Positions 18,516 to 26,117 of a stretch of 46,108 nucleotides of DNA are shown here, one piece after another. The stretch comes from Paenibacillus dendritiformis (GTDB lineage Bacteria; Bacillota; Bacilli; Paenibacillales; Paenibacillaceae). How positions within the stretch are numbered: position 1 is the first letter of the stretch; every line of letters starts with the position of its first letter. The notes below the pieces were generated by a model that worked only from the letters and a program-made list of their open reading frames with translations, was not told the DNA's origin and searched no databases. The DNA is taken from assembly GCF_015845845.1 (NCBI RefSeq), contig NZ_LDIG01000166.1, positions 1 to 46,108 on the forward strand. Direction: 5' to 3'. The position numbers and the translations under genes were made by a program.

Positions 18516-20108
18516 TTAGAATATCTCGCTGTATACGTTATTTTTTACTTGCTCCCATCTCGCTGCAGCTTGCTGGATGGAGGTCAAGAAGCGTTGTTTC
18601 TCTTGAATATAGCGCTGAATCAGCTTATCTTGCTCTGCTTCCGGACGAAGCGGCAATTCAATCTCGCCTACATCAGCCGGATTCAAGTTCATGACTGTCG
18701 TTCCCCGCTGATAGCTCTGGATAAGCGCCATACCTGTTGGGCTCTCCAAAAAGATTTTGGCGTAATGGCTGCGTACCTTTGACTTAAACCGAATGACGAT
18801 AATGTTCGCAGAAGCGATCACGATCGAATCACACTGTGGAAATACAGCCAGCTTCGTCACAGTGCCTCTGCAAGTCATGACCAAATCGCCAGGAAAAATC
18901 TCGTACCGCTTCACTTTACCCTCTTCCTCGTCTATCGTGTCAAGTTGCCTGAGCACAACTTCGCTATCCTCAATATTGGATATATTGAGCACTTTAATCT
19001 TGCCCGGTTTCAAGTCGTTTTTCATAATCGACTTGCCGCGGAATATTTCTGCAATCTCGCTCATTTTCACCTTCGGCACTTGAGCATCGCGAAATGCACG
19101 CAGCGCATCCTGATTGTTGTCCAATAACAGGTCAATCCGCCAATCCTTCAATGCCGCGAAATGATCGGGAGACAACTCCGCTTCCTGCTCGATGACAAGC
19201 TCCGTCCCTTTGGCGCGCATTCGGACAAGCTTCACTTCTTCCGACATCCTAGTACCTAACATTAATTGATACATGCGAACAGAAGTATAGGGACGAAGGA
19301 GTCCGTCCGGAAGTAATGCAATGGCATGTACAGGTGCGGCTTGATGAAGCTGCTTGCGCCAGTTCGCATACTCACCGGCTTGGAACATCATGCGTGCGGG
19401 CAGCGTTACGCTGAGCATTCCGTGATCTTGCAGCAGGGGCAGCAAATGATGAACCGCTACACCTTCCGAATCCCGGATCATCATACTAGTCTCTTGCTCA
19501 TCTATTTTCATACCGAAATGTGGAAGGGTCAGTATAGCATCATACTTATCTTCTAAAGGTAACGGTTGATAAATCGTGCCTTGAATGACCGATACATTCG
19601 GATAAGGTGCAAAGTATGTGCGAAACACTTGTGCCAAGATATAACTCTCGGTCAATAACGTGATCTGATATGTAGTTTTCTTATAACACTGCGTCTCCCA
19701 GATTCCGCGTATATATTTCTCCGCCTCTGCTACAAGGATACTGTTGTACTGATTCCGTTCGCACTGATCAAGGAACATCGTCATGATACTCGTTGGCACG
19801 ATGACATTTCCGGTTACCCGATCATGCTGTAATGTTTGAAGCGCATACTCCAGCATATCTATTTGCTTACCTGCATGATACAATTTATAGAATAAATCCC
19901 GATCGCCCGGAAAATGCCCTAACTGTTGTACTTCAACATGCTCCTTCATCCACTGGAACAGCTTCTCCGGTTCGGTTTCCAATTGAACAGGTGCAGCATG
20001 TTGTTCAAGGCTCTGCTTCGTCCTGTTTACACGCAATGCTTCACGGAGGAGCTGGTCTCGTGTGTAGATATCATGCAGCAAACAAATATTCCAAAATTGC
20101 TCGTTCAA
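18516..20108 (-). CDS. Methylase-like protein lacking catalytic motifs, fused to a specificity (TRD) domain
   Basis: A 530-aa protein, first gene of the type I operon. Residues about 100-320 follow the N6-methylase plan of HsdM, but motif I is missing (SILVAEAEKYIR at the DPxxGxG place) and motif IV NPPF is replaced by LPHF (195-198). Later segments (LLPLLQDHGMLSVTLPARMM, then ALLPDGLLRPYTSVRMYQLM) match HsdM features. Residues about 340-530 form a specificity-type TRD plus helix (KMSEIAEIFRGKSIMK, NPADVGEIELPLRPEAEQDK). The frame is open to a GTG at 20153, but TTG at 20108 has AAGGGGGTG six bases upstream and is preferred. It is unlikely to methylate. I infer a DNA-recognition or regulatory partner. 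A divergent, inactive type IIG-like enzyme is the alternative. Confidence 0.72.
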   Translation of the reverse strand: MNEQFWNICLLHDIYTRDQLLREALRVNRTKQSLEQHAAPVQLETEPEKLFQWMKEHVEVQQLGHFPGDRDLFYKLYHAGKQIDMLEYALQTLQHDRVTGNVIVPTSIMTMFLDQCERNQYNSILVAEAEKYIRGIWETQCYKKTTYQITLLTESYILAQVFRTYFAPYPNVSVIQGTIYQPLPLEDKYDAILTLPHFGMKIDEQETSMMIRDSEGVAVHHLLPLLQDHGMLSVTLPARMMFQAGEYANWRKQLHQAAPVHAIALLPDGLLRPYTSVRMYQLMLGTRMSEEVKLVRMRAKGTELVIEQEAELSPDHFAALKDWRIDLLLDNNQDALRAFRDAQVPKVKMSEIAEIFRGKSIMKNDLKPGKIKVLNISNIEDSEVVLRQLDTIDEEEGKVKRYEIFPGDLVMTCRGTVTKLAVFPQCDSIVIASANIIVIRFKSKVRSHYAKIFLESPTGMALIQSYQRGTTVMNLNPADVGEIELPLRPEAEQDKLIQRYIQEKQRFLTSIQQAAARWEQVKNNVYSEIF

Positions 20109-20143
20109 ATAACCACCCCCTTGCATTAGGACTTTATGCCTTA

Positions 20144-20181
20144 AATATACCACCGTTCGTTTTAGTATTTCAATACTAAAA
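20144..20181 (-). promoter_or_regulatory. Promoter and operator-like palindrome of the type I restriction operon
   Basis: On the minus strand TTGAAA (20168-20173), an 18-base gap and TATATT (20144-20149) form a usable promoter about 36 bases before the TTG start. A palindrome with 10-bp arms TTTTAGTATT/AATACTAAAA (20160-20181) covers the -35, as expected for an operator. No regulator gene is adjacent, so the binding protein is unknown; the first gene or an outside regulator could act here. Confidence 0.5.
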
Positions 20182-20281
20182 AATACAACTCATATAAATC
20201 GGACTTCAAAAGGTTCCCCCGCCGGGAAACAAGCTCAGGAACGCTTAAGAATAAAAAAATCAGCACCAAGCCGACGGCAAA

Positions 20282-20312
20282 GAAAAAAGCCCGGTGAACG
20301 AATCACTGGACT
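20282..20312 (-). terminator. Terminator of the McrBC-like operon
   Basis: On the minus strand CCAGTGA pairs with TCACCGG (one A-C mismatch) around a 5-base loop, followed by GCTTTTTT. It lies about 85 bases past the McrC-like stop and separates that operon from the type I restriction operon. Confidence 0.55.
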
Positions 20313-20396
20313 CTCGGCTGTTCCGATAAGGATATCTTCAAAAATATGATGTAACGCCGCAAAAATCAGCATGATATAGTGCCGCGCGACTGGCTT

Positions 20397-22208
20397 TTAA
20401 TCGAGGGAGGCACTTACGCAATCTTTCAACATCTGTTGGATTACTCTCTCCAGTTCACTCCCGACATAAGAATTATCTTCACCTGGACTCAATGGAATAA
20501 AGCAAATATCATGATCATCCGAGGATGTAGGGATTTCAGTCCTTCCGCTCTTAACGGGATAGAAAGCCCATACCTCGGGAACGGGCGTCACTCTTTGCTT
20601 GCCGCGTAATCCATATAAATAATTTGATCGACAATCGCTATAGGCAATCAACTGTCTCATCGCTTGCGTGCGGTCACGATAAATACGATTCGTGTCCCAG
20701 AAATTTGTGAGTGGCCGATATTTAAAGTCCATCATGATGGAGCCGCAGTATATTCCCTTGCTGTATACATCCAGTCTCCCGTCTGGGCGGTTATGTTGCT
20801 GTCTCATATATAGAGGATGTTCCAGCGGTTTTGTCTCTTTGCTTGTTAAGGGAATCACTCCATTGTAGATAAAATGAAGGTGAATATCATCCTTTTCAAA
20901 GGTTACCCTCTCCCCTTCGGGAAGCGAGGGAATCAACGCCCCCTTATGACCGATGTCCAGATCGAATATTCCTCCGCTGGCAAGATGGAAGTGCAGGTCA
21001 TCTCTTATTATTTTTATAATTTCGAAATAAGCCCACATTTCATAAAGCAAATCCGTACGCTTCCACTGAATTAAATATAACGGGTCCAGAGTCAACTCCG
21101 GTTCATCCCGCTGGAGCTCGCAAAATAGCAAATAAATGGAGCGGTATCTCGAATCTGTAGTCAAAACATAAGGCACCGTTCCTGCCCCTGCTTCGTCCAC
21201 CTTATCATACCACGGTGCTGACTTAATATATTGGAAGCCTATTTTCATGCGCTGAACGATGTCAACATATTTTAATAGCTCACGATGCACTTTCTGTTTT
21301 TCCCGAAGTACATTGCGAGTACTCTGTTGCTGTTCGAACAATTGCAGTTGCTCTATTTCTTCGATTAATTGTTTTTCATATTTTTCGACCGAGGACATAA
21401 ATTCATTCAAAATCGATATCAAATGCCTTATCATACGTTTCAACCATACATTTTCGGGTAACTTGTACGTGATCGTACGAATCGGGGCTTTAAGATGTCC
21501 CTTCAGTTCAGGATGCTTCAATTGGTGGCGAATCGTGACTCCATCTATTACTTTGGCTTCGTCTGACCGCACGATTTGATATTCTTTGCTCATTTTGAAG
21601 TTAATTTTTGAATAAAGGTCGCTTAACGCCGCCATGACCTCCGTAAAATGTTTATTGATAATCATGAATTGCATTAGTAACTTTGGCGGCATTGCCTTTC
21701 CGATCTGGCCTCCTTGTGAATATCTTTTACTAATAAAATCAAATGCCAAGCCTCGTATCGCTTCCTCTAATTGTTGCTTCATTATATCCAACTGCTCAAA
21801 TGTCAATTGCTTCGGCAAAATCGCAAAAGGAGCAAACCATGTTCGATTATCGGCTACAACGCGGATTTGATAAGTACCGCCAGGAATGAGAGGATAATAA
21901 TCCTTCGTGAACAATGTAATCATCTCGTGGCCCGGCTGAATGTAAGCTTCCCCCTGCTCATCCATCTTCACTTCAGATGATGGAATCATGTCCAGCCCGT
22001 ACATATATAGCCTGGCATGATCATTGTCCGCAATGAACCGTATCTTGATATCCTGATTTTCCATTAAATCCACAGACGGATGATCAATTTGTTCAAAAAA
22101 TTGTTTTTCATTCTCATAAAAGCGATATACCGTTTTGTTTTCTTGCTTATTCTTACTTCCGATAATAAATGACAGAGAGAATGGAAGCCGATTAGATTGT
22201 ATAACCAT
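20397..22208 (-). CDS. McrC-like nuclease subunit (DUF2357 / PD-(D/E)xK)
   Basis: A 603-aa protein of the DUF2357/McrC type. The middle is helical, with a heptad-like stretch (ISILNEFMSSVEKYEKQLIE) and LWKR-like features (YLIQWKRTDLLYEMWAYFEI) typical of the family. The C-terminus carries the nuclease signature PDGRLDVYSKG then SIMMDFKYRP, i.e. Asp...Asp-x-Lys. It should be the cleaving partner of the upstream GTPase. ATG at 22208 overlaps the McrB-like gene by 17 bases, implying coupled translation. Whether the target is modified DNA or RNA cannot be told from the sequence. Confidence 0.85.
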   Translation of the reverse strand: MVIQSNRLPFSLSFIIGSKNKQENKTVYRFYENEKQFFEQIDHPSVDLMENQDIKIRFIADNDHARLYMYGLDMIPSSEVKMDEQGEAYIQPGHEMITLFTKDYYPLIPGGTYQIRVVADNRTWFAPFAILPKQLTFEQLDIMKQQLEEAIRGLAFDFISKRYSQGGQIGKAMPPKLLMQFMIINKHFTEVMAALSDLYSKINFKMSKEYQIVRSDEAKVIDGVTIRHQLKHPELKGHLKAPIRTITYKLPENVWLKRMIRHLISILNEFMSSVEKYEKQLIEEIEQLQLFEQQQSTRNVLREKQKVHRELLKYVDIVQRMKIGFQYIKSAPWYDKVDEAGAGTVPYVLTTDSRYRSIYLLFCELQRDEPELTLDPLYLIQWKRTDLLYEMWAYFEIIKIIRDDLHFHLASGGIFDLDIGHKGALIPSLPEGERVTFEKDDIHLHFIYNGVIPLTSKETKPLEHPLYMRQQHNRPDGRLDVYSKGIYCGSIMMDFKYRPLTNFWDTNRIYRDRTQAMRQLIAYSDCRSNYLYGLRGKQRVTPVPEVWAFYPVKSGRTEIPTSSDDHDICFIPLSPGEDNSYVGSELERVIQQMLKDCVSASLD

Positions 22209-24144
22209 TGTTCTTCAACTCTTTCGCTTTTTGAATCAGGACTTTCCTTGATTCTGTGAAATCCGAGACATCTGCATATTCATTCAGCAGTTCCGCCAAC
22301 ATGCTATCGCTTACATTTCCGTTCCCATCCATCTTCCCAATTAAATCTCTTAGCAGCCCTTCTGGTCCTCTTAGCTTGGTAAATATACGCTGGACTATCT
22401 GGATATCCATTGCATCCTTTCTGGACAAATGCGGATTGACCGGCACATTCCCCATGTATGCATCAATTTGGCGTACAATACGCGGGCCAACACCGAAATC
22501 TTTGGAACAATCCTGCATAGCATTATGAATCCCCCATAACATATCGACTTCCCTATCGCTGAGCGAAAACTTATCCATATTGCAAAAACTTTTAAAGTCT
22601 TGCCAGCTGCAAATTGCTTTCCTCCCTTGCTGATCTCGCGGCTGCTTCCGCTCTTTCTGTCCCGAACTTCTTAGTCCGGAATAAGGCAATACTTCCAAAG
22701 AGATAACATTCGCACGATCCAGCACTTTATCCGAAAAATGATGGGTGGACTCATCTATATTTACGGTGCCCACGAATTTAACGTTTTCCGGTATCAAGAC
22801 CTCCGGTTCATACTGTGCCGTATTGTACAGTCTTCCGGTAAGATCTTTGTTATACAGCTTGATGAAGCGCTTCTGCGGTTCCATCTCGAGCACAGACAAA
22901 AATTGAGAGAAATAATGCTCCACTCTCGCCAAATTCATCTCGTCAAAACAAATAATATACAGCTTGTCTTCACGATGTTCTTGCGCCTGAATCAGCGTAT
23001 TCATTAATCCTGAGTCTCCCGGGCGATACACCATATTCATCATGTCAACATATCCAATAAGGTCAGAATCATCTGTCCAGGAAGGGCGAACAGGAATCAT
23101 CAAAAATTGATCGTCATCCAGATTAAGCGCTCTCGCATAGGCTTGCACTAGTTTGGATTTCCCGGTACCACTCATGCCGGCAAGAATGGTGAGGGAACCG
23201 GATTTGATAGCCGCATGAAAGTTATACAAATCTTTTTCGTTATACTGCAAGCCCATCTCCTTTGTTGTCTGGATGAAGTGTTCCATAAATCTGTTTTCGT
23301 CATAATAAGGATTTGTTGCATCTGGTTGCATGTTCTCTTTATCCATCAGCTTCTTATCCTCGCCCTCCTTCTGCAACGTTGAAGACGCTTCCATTTGTCC
23401 CAACAATGCTTCACATGGAAGAGATTCTTTCATGACTTGATCTATCTCACGTACAATATTCAATGGTATAAATATTAAGGTCGGATTCTCTGGAGTGCTG
23501 TAGCAATCTTCCAGCCAACGCTCCTGAAAAATTTGAGTTTTTAGTTGATTTGCTAACTGGAATGAGAAACCTCCAAACGCATATTGATGACTGGTAAACT
23601 CACCTAAAATTTTATATTTTTCATTTTCTTTCCAAAGTATAAATTGAGGGGTATCATTCAGATCTTTTGAAATATTATGTATTTTCCCAACATACCCATT
23701 ATTAATGATTTTACTTACAAAGACATCAAATGTAATACCGTGTTCTTCTTGACTAAAAACAGGAAAAGGTATGTACGTAGTTCCATCAGTATAACTGTCT
23801 GATTTGCGAACAAGGCGGATATTTTTCCCCATATACACTTCTTTATGATTGTGTAGAACCTTTTTTACGGGTTTAAAGATAATGAGATAATTGTTCAGGA
23901 ATCTCTCCAGACCCTCTTTCCTATCTTCTTCTGGCCTGTAGTACTCATCCTCGAACCCATACTGCTTAAGTTCATTTGGATAAAAAGTAAATAATTGAAC
24001 ATTTGGAAAATCGTAAGGCGTATCGGATATGAGTTTGACATAGAACTGAATCGAATTTTGAGAGTTTATCATAATGGGTCGTTTTTGGATTTCTTCCTCC
24101 GTTGCAAGTACTCCTACAAATTCTACATCCCATTCTCTATTCAT
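22192..24144 (-). CDS. McrB-like AAA+ GTPase subunit
   Basis: A 650-aa protein. The C-terminal half is an McrB-type AAA+ domain: Walker A GMSGTGKSKL at about 323-332, Walker B YIICFDEMNLARVE at about 397-410, and the McrB signature loop GTVNIDES (459-466), the NxxD motif tied to GTP use. Residues 1-250 show no family I recognise and probably recognise the target. Residues 250-290 are a charged linker. ATG at 24144 follows GAGAGGG and lies 11 bases past the coiled-coil gene. It is expected to assemble as a hexamer and drive the McrC-like nuclease. Confidence 0.9.
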   Translation of the reverse strand: MNREWDVEFVGVLATEEEIQKRPIMINSQNSIQFYVKLISDTPYDFPNVQLFTFYPNELKQYGFEDEYYRPEEDRKEGLERFLNNYLIIFKPVKKVLHNHKEVYMGKNIRLVRKSDSYTDGTTYIPFPVFSQEEHGITFDVFVSKIINNGYVGKIHNISKDLNDTPQFILWKENEKYKILGEFTSHQYAFGGFSFQLANQLKTQIFQERWLEDCYSTPENPTLIFIPLNIVREIDQVMKESLPCEALLGQMEASSTLQKEGEDKKLMDKENMQPDATNPYYDENRFMEHFIQTTKEMGLQYNEKDLYNFHAAIKSGSLTILAGMSGTGKSKLVQAYARALNLDDDQFLMIPVRPSWTDDSDLIGYVDMMNMVYRPGDSGLMNTLIQAQEHREDKLYIICFDEMNLARVEHYFSQFLSVLEMEPQKRFIKLYNKDLTGRLYNTAQYEPEVLIPENVKFVGTVNIDESTHHFSDKVLDRANVISLEVLPYSGLRSSGQKERKQPRDQQGRKAICSWQDFKSFCNMDKFSLSDREVDMLWGIHNAMQDCSKDFGVGPRIVRQIDAYMGNVPVNPHLSRKDAMDIQIVQRIFTKLRGPEGLLRDLIGKMDGNGNVSDSMLAELLNEYADVSDFTESRKVLIQKAKELKNNGYTI

Positions 24145-24155
24145 GTTCCCTCTCC

Positions 24156-25163
24156 TTATTTAAGATAGGCTTGTAATTGATCAATGGTTCCAAACTCAAT
24201 TAATTTTGTTCCCTGGTATACACTTCGTACTTTTCGCTGTTTTTTGGGGGCAATTTGAAATGTCAGCATCCATATCTCGTCCGAATTGCTCTCATGGCGA
24301 AGAAAATCTTCAACTTGACTATTCGTTATCTGCTTTATTTCGAATTTGGAGGTATCAATTATCGATTTCTTAATTTCATCTCCCAACAAAGCTACTTTTC
24401 TTCTACTCGATCCGGATGTACCGTTCTCATGAGCACTATAATCTGAAGAACTGGCGACTTGGGACAGTTGAGCTTGCATTTGATCGAGTTTGAAATACAA
24501 CTCCTGCATTTCCTGCTTTTGTTGTTCCATCGCTTCATTCTTAGTTCCTAGCTCTCTCTTAAGTGCTCCTATCTCTTCCATGTAGGTAGTCCGTTGTTTT
24601 TTCCATTCTTTCGATTCCTCCTTTCTTTTCTCCCTTAACTCTTTTATTGTCTTCTCATATTGGGTTATCTTTTCTCTTTCTTGTTTAAGTTTCTCATCAA
24701 GTTTACGCAATTTTTCTTCAACCAGCAGCAATTCACTGTCATCCCCTTTTTCTTCGAGAGAAGAAGACATCTTCCTATCCACTAAATGATTTTGATTCCG
24801 AATCAGTTCGAATAAGCGATTCGCCTTTTCAGCAAAATCGGTTTCGGGCCTGGTTATTAACATCATTAAACTGAATTCGAACGGTACATCATGATATAAA
24901 TGAAACAGTTCCTGTTCTCCCATATTGCAAATTTCAGAGATCTTCTCCCTCGGAAACATTTTTTCGATATACTCTTTCATATGATCAAATAACTTTCCTT
25001 TGGCAATTAACTTATTTATCAGATTTATTTTAACAATTTTTATATTTTTATTAAATTTCCTCGTTCTAAAACCATCTATCGTTATTTTGTCCGAACCCGC
25101 CCATTCAATTAAAACGGATTCTTCCATCTGCTGCAAAATCCACCTCATCATTTGTCGGTTCAC
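24156..25163 (-). CDS. Coiled-coil protein partnered with the McrBC-like pair
   Basis: A 335-aa protein I cannot assign to a named family. Residues 1-140 are helical and basic (FRTRKFNKNIKIVKINLINK). Residues about 147-240 form a long coiled coil (LRKLDEKLKQEREKITQYEK and following). Residues 255-335 form a small alpha/beta-looking domain (KVALLGDEIKKSI, DEIWMLTF, LIEFGTIDQLQAYL). Start is GTG at 25163 after GGAGG. First gene of the operon, 11 bases before the McrB-like gene. Coiled-coil proteins with McrBC pairs are known from the CoCoNuT class of type IV systems, where the coiled coil is often fused to McrB; a separate small partner may be a variant. Role inferred: scaffold or sensor. Confidence 0.7.
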   Translation of the reverse strand: MNRQMMRWILQQMEESVLIEWAGSDKITIDGFRTRKFNKNIKIVKINLINKLIAKGKLFDHMKEYIEKMFPREKISEICNMGEQELFHLYHDVPFEFSLMMLITRPETDFAEKANRLFELIRNQNHLVDRKMSSSLEEKGDDSELLLVEEKLRKLDEKLKQEREKITQYEKTIKELREKRKEESKEWKKQRTTYMEEIGALKRELGTKNEAMEQQKQEMQELYFKLDQMQAQLSQVASSSDYSAHENGTSGSSRRKVALLGDEIKKSIIDTSKFEIKQITNSQVEDFLRHESNSDEIWMLTFQIAPKKQRKVRSVYQGTKLIEFGTIDQLQAYLK

Positions 25164-25222
25164 AGCTCTGCCTCCCTCAATAAATTATTAGCTCCTGCGC
25201 GTTTCTTTTCCATACCGCCCCA

Positions 25223-25251
25223 CATTTACAATATTCTACAGCATCTCTCAA
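25223..25251 (-). promoter_or_regulatory. Possible promoter of the coiled-coil/McrBC operon
   Basis: On the minus strand TTGAGA (25246-25251), a 17-base gap and TAAATG (25223-25228) stand about 60 bases before the GTG start. The -10 is a weak match, so this is tentative. No other candidate in 25164-25362 is better. Confidence 0.35.
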
Positions 25252-25362
25252 GATCCTTCCTACCGAACTTCCCTTTCCTTGTTGTTCAGGAACGAATGCG
25301 GAACGCCCAACTGTGAGTACATTCACTTTGGAAACACCGAACGATATCATTAGAGATTAAAG

Positions 25363-25397
25363 AAGATGCCCCCTAACCAATTCAGGGGGCATCTTCA
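25363..25397 (-). terminator. 13-bp perfect hairpin terminator
   Basis: GAAGATGCCCCCT (25363-25375) pairs perfectly with AGGGGGCATCTTC (25385-25397). On the minus strand it is followed by TTTAATC. It would end transcripts from the Fic remnant and shield the coiled-coil/McrBC operon. Confidence 0.75.
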
Positions 25398-25488
25398 GGC
25401 AGCGTAGTGCTTTGCTTGTTTATAGGTCCACGTAAAGAGTTACGGTTCAAAGAGATGGCTATTTGTTCTTAGACCGTGACCTTACACC

Positions 25489-25986
25489 TTATTTCACGGC
25501 AAACAAATACGCCTGCAGGCTCTCGGCCACACAATCCATAATCAAGCTGACAAAGGGTTGCAGGTGACCGTGCACGCTCACTTCTTCCAAGGTCTCGTAA
25601 TATCGCAGCCGAGCAGCATCGGCCGCCTTGACTATCGCCGGCGGATAGCCATGCTCCATCAGGATAAGGTTCATAAGAAGATTTGATCACATGTTCGGTA
25701 AGCTCTTGCTTACGCTGAACCCGATCTTGAACATATTGTATCGCTTCCGCATGGTTGATTACTTCCAAATGCTCCCGAAGCTTTTCCCCCCGATGGTCAG
25801 CCCCTGTTCCAGCACGAGCTTCGTTTCGAGCAGCGTCAAGGTGTTCCCTTCGATCGCATTGGAATTGTAGGTCCAATCCACACGGAAGACCTCTTCCAGA
25901 TTGTGAACGGCCGCAGCAGGCAAGGGTCGAAGCGAATCCAATTGTTGCTTCAATCGATTGATTTGTTCAAGCTCCACACCGTCCAC
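25489..25986 (-). pseudogene. Fic-family gene remnant without catalytic core
   Basis: Three pieces of a Fic protein lie in order. The N-terminus from ATG 25986 has DWTYNSNAIEGNTLTLLETK and GLTIGGKS. After a frameshift near 25765 comes LREHLEVINHAEAIQYVQDR. Then TEHVIKS joins directly, near 25675-25682, to LLMNLILMEHGYPPAIVK and the C-terminus ending at 25489. In intact relatives roughly 100 residues, including the HPFxxGNGR AMP-transfer motif, sit between these last two pieces. Both a frameshift and an internal deletion are therefore present, and the gene cannot make an active enzyme. No intact partner is seen nearby. Confidence 0.85.
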
Positions 25987-26117
25987 CTGCTTTCTCGTTT
26001 TATCGTATGATTCTATTATATCAGCTCTGGAATGAATCTAGACATCGGAGATAATATCTGTTTTGAGTGTTCCGAAGCAGATCAAGCAGGGATGCCCGCC
26101 CAGCCTCGCCGTACTGC

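Noticed and set aside
25469..25876. 135-aa frame across the Fic region as a gene
   Set aside because: It reads the middle Fic piece in frame only briefly and then runs through the other pieces out of frame; better explained as a pseudogene.
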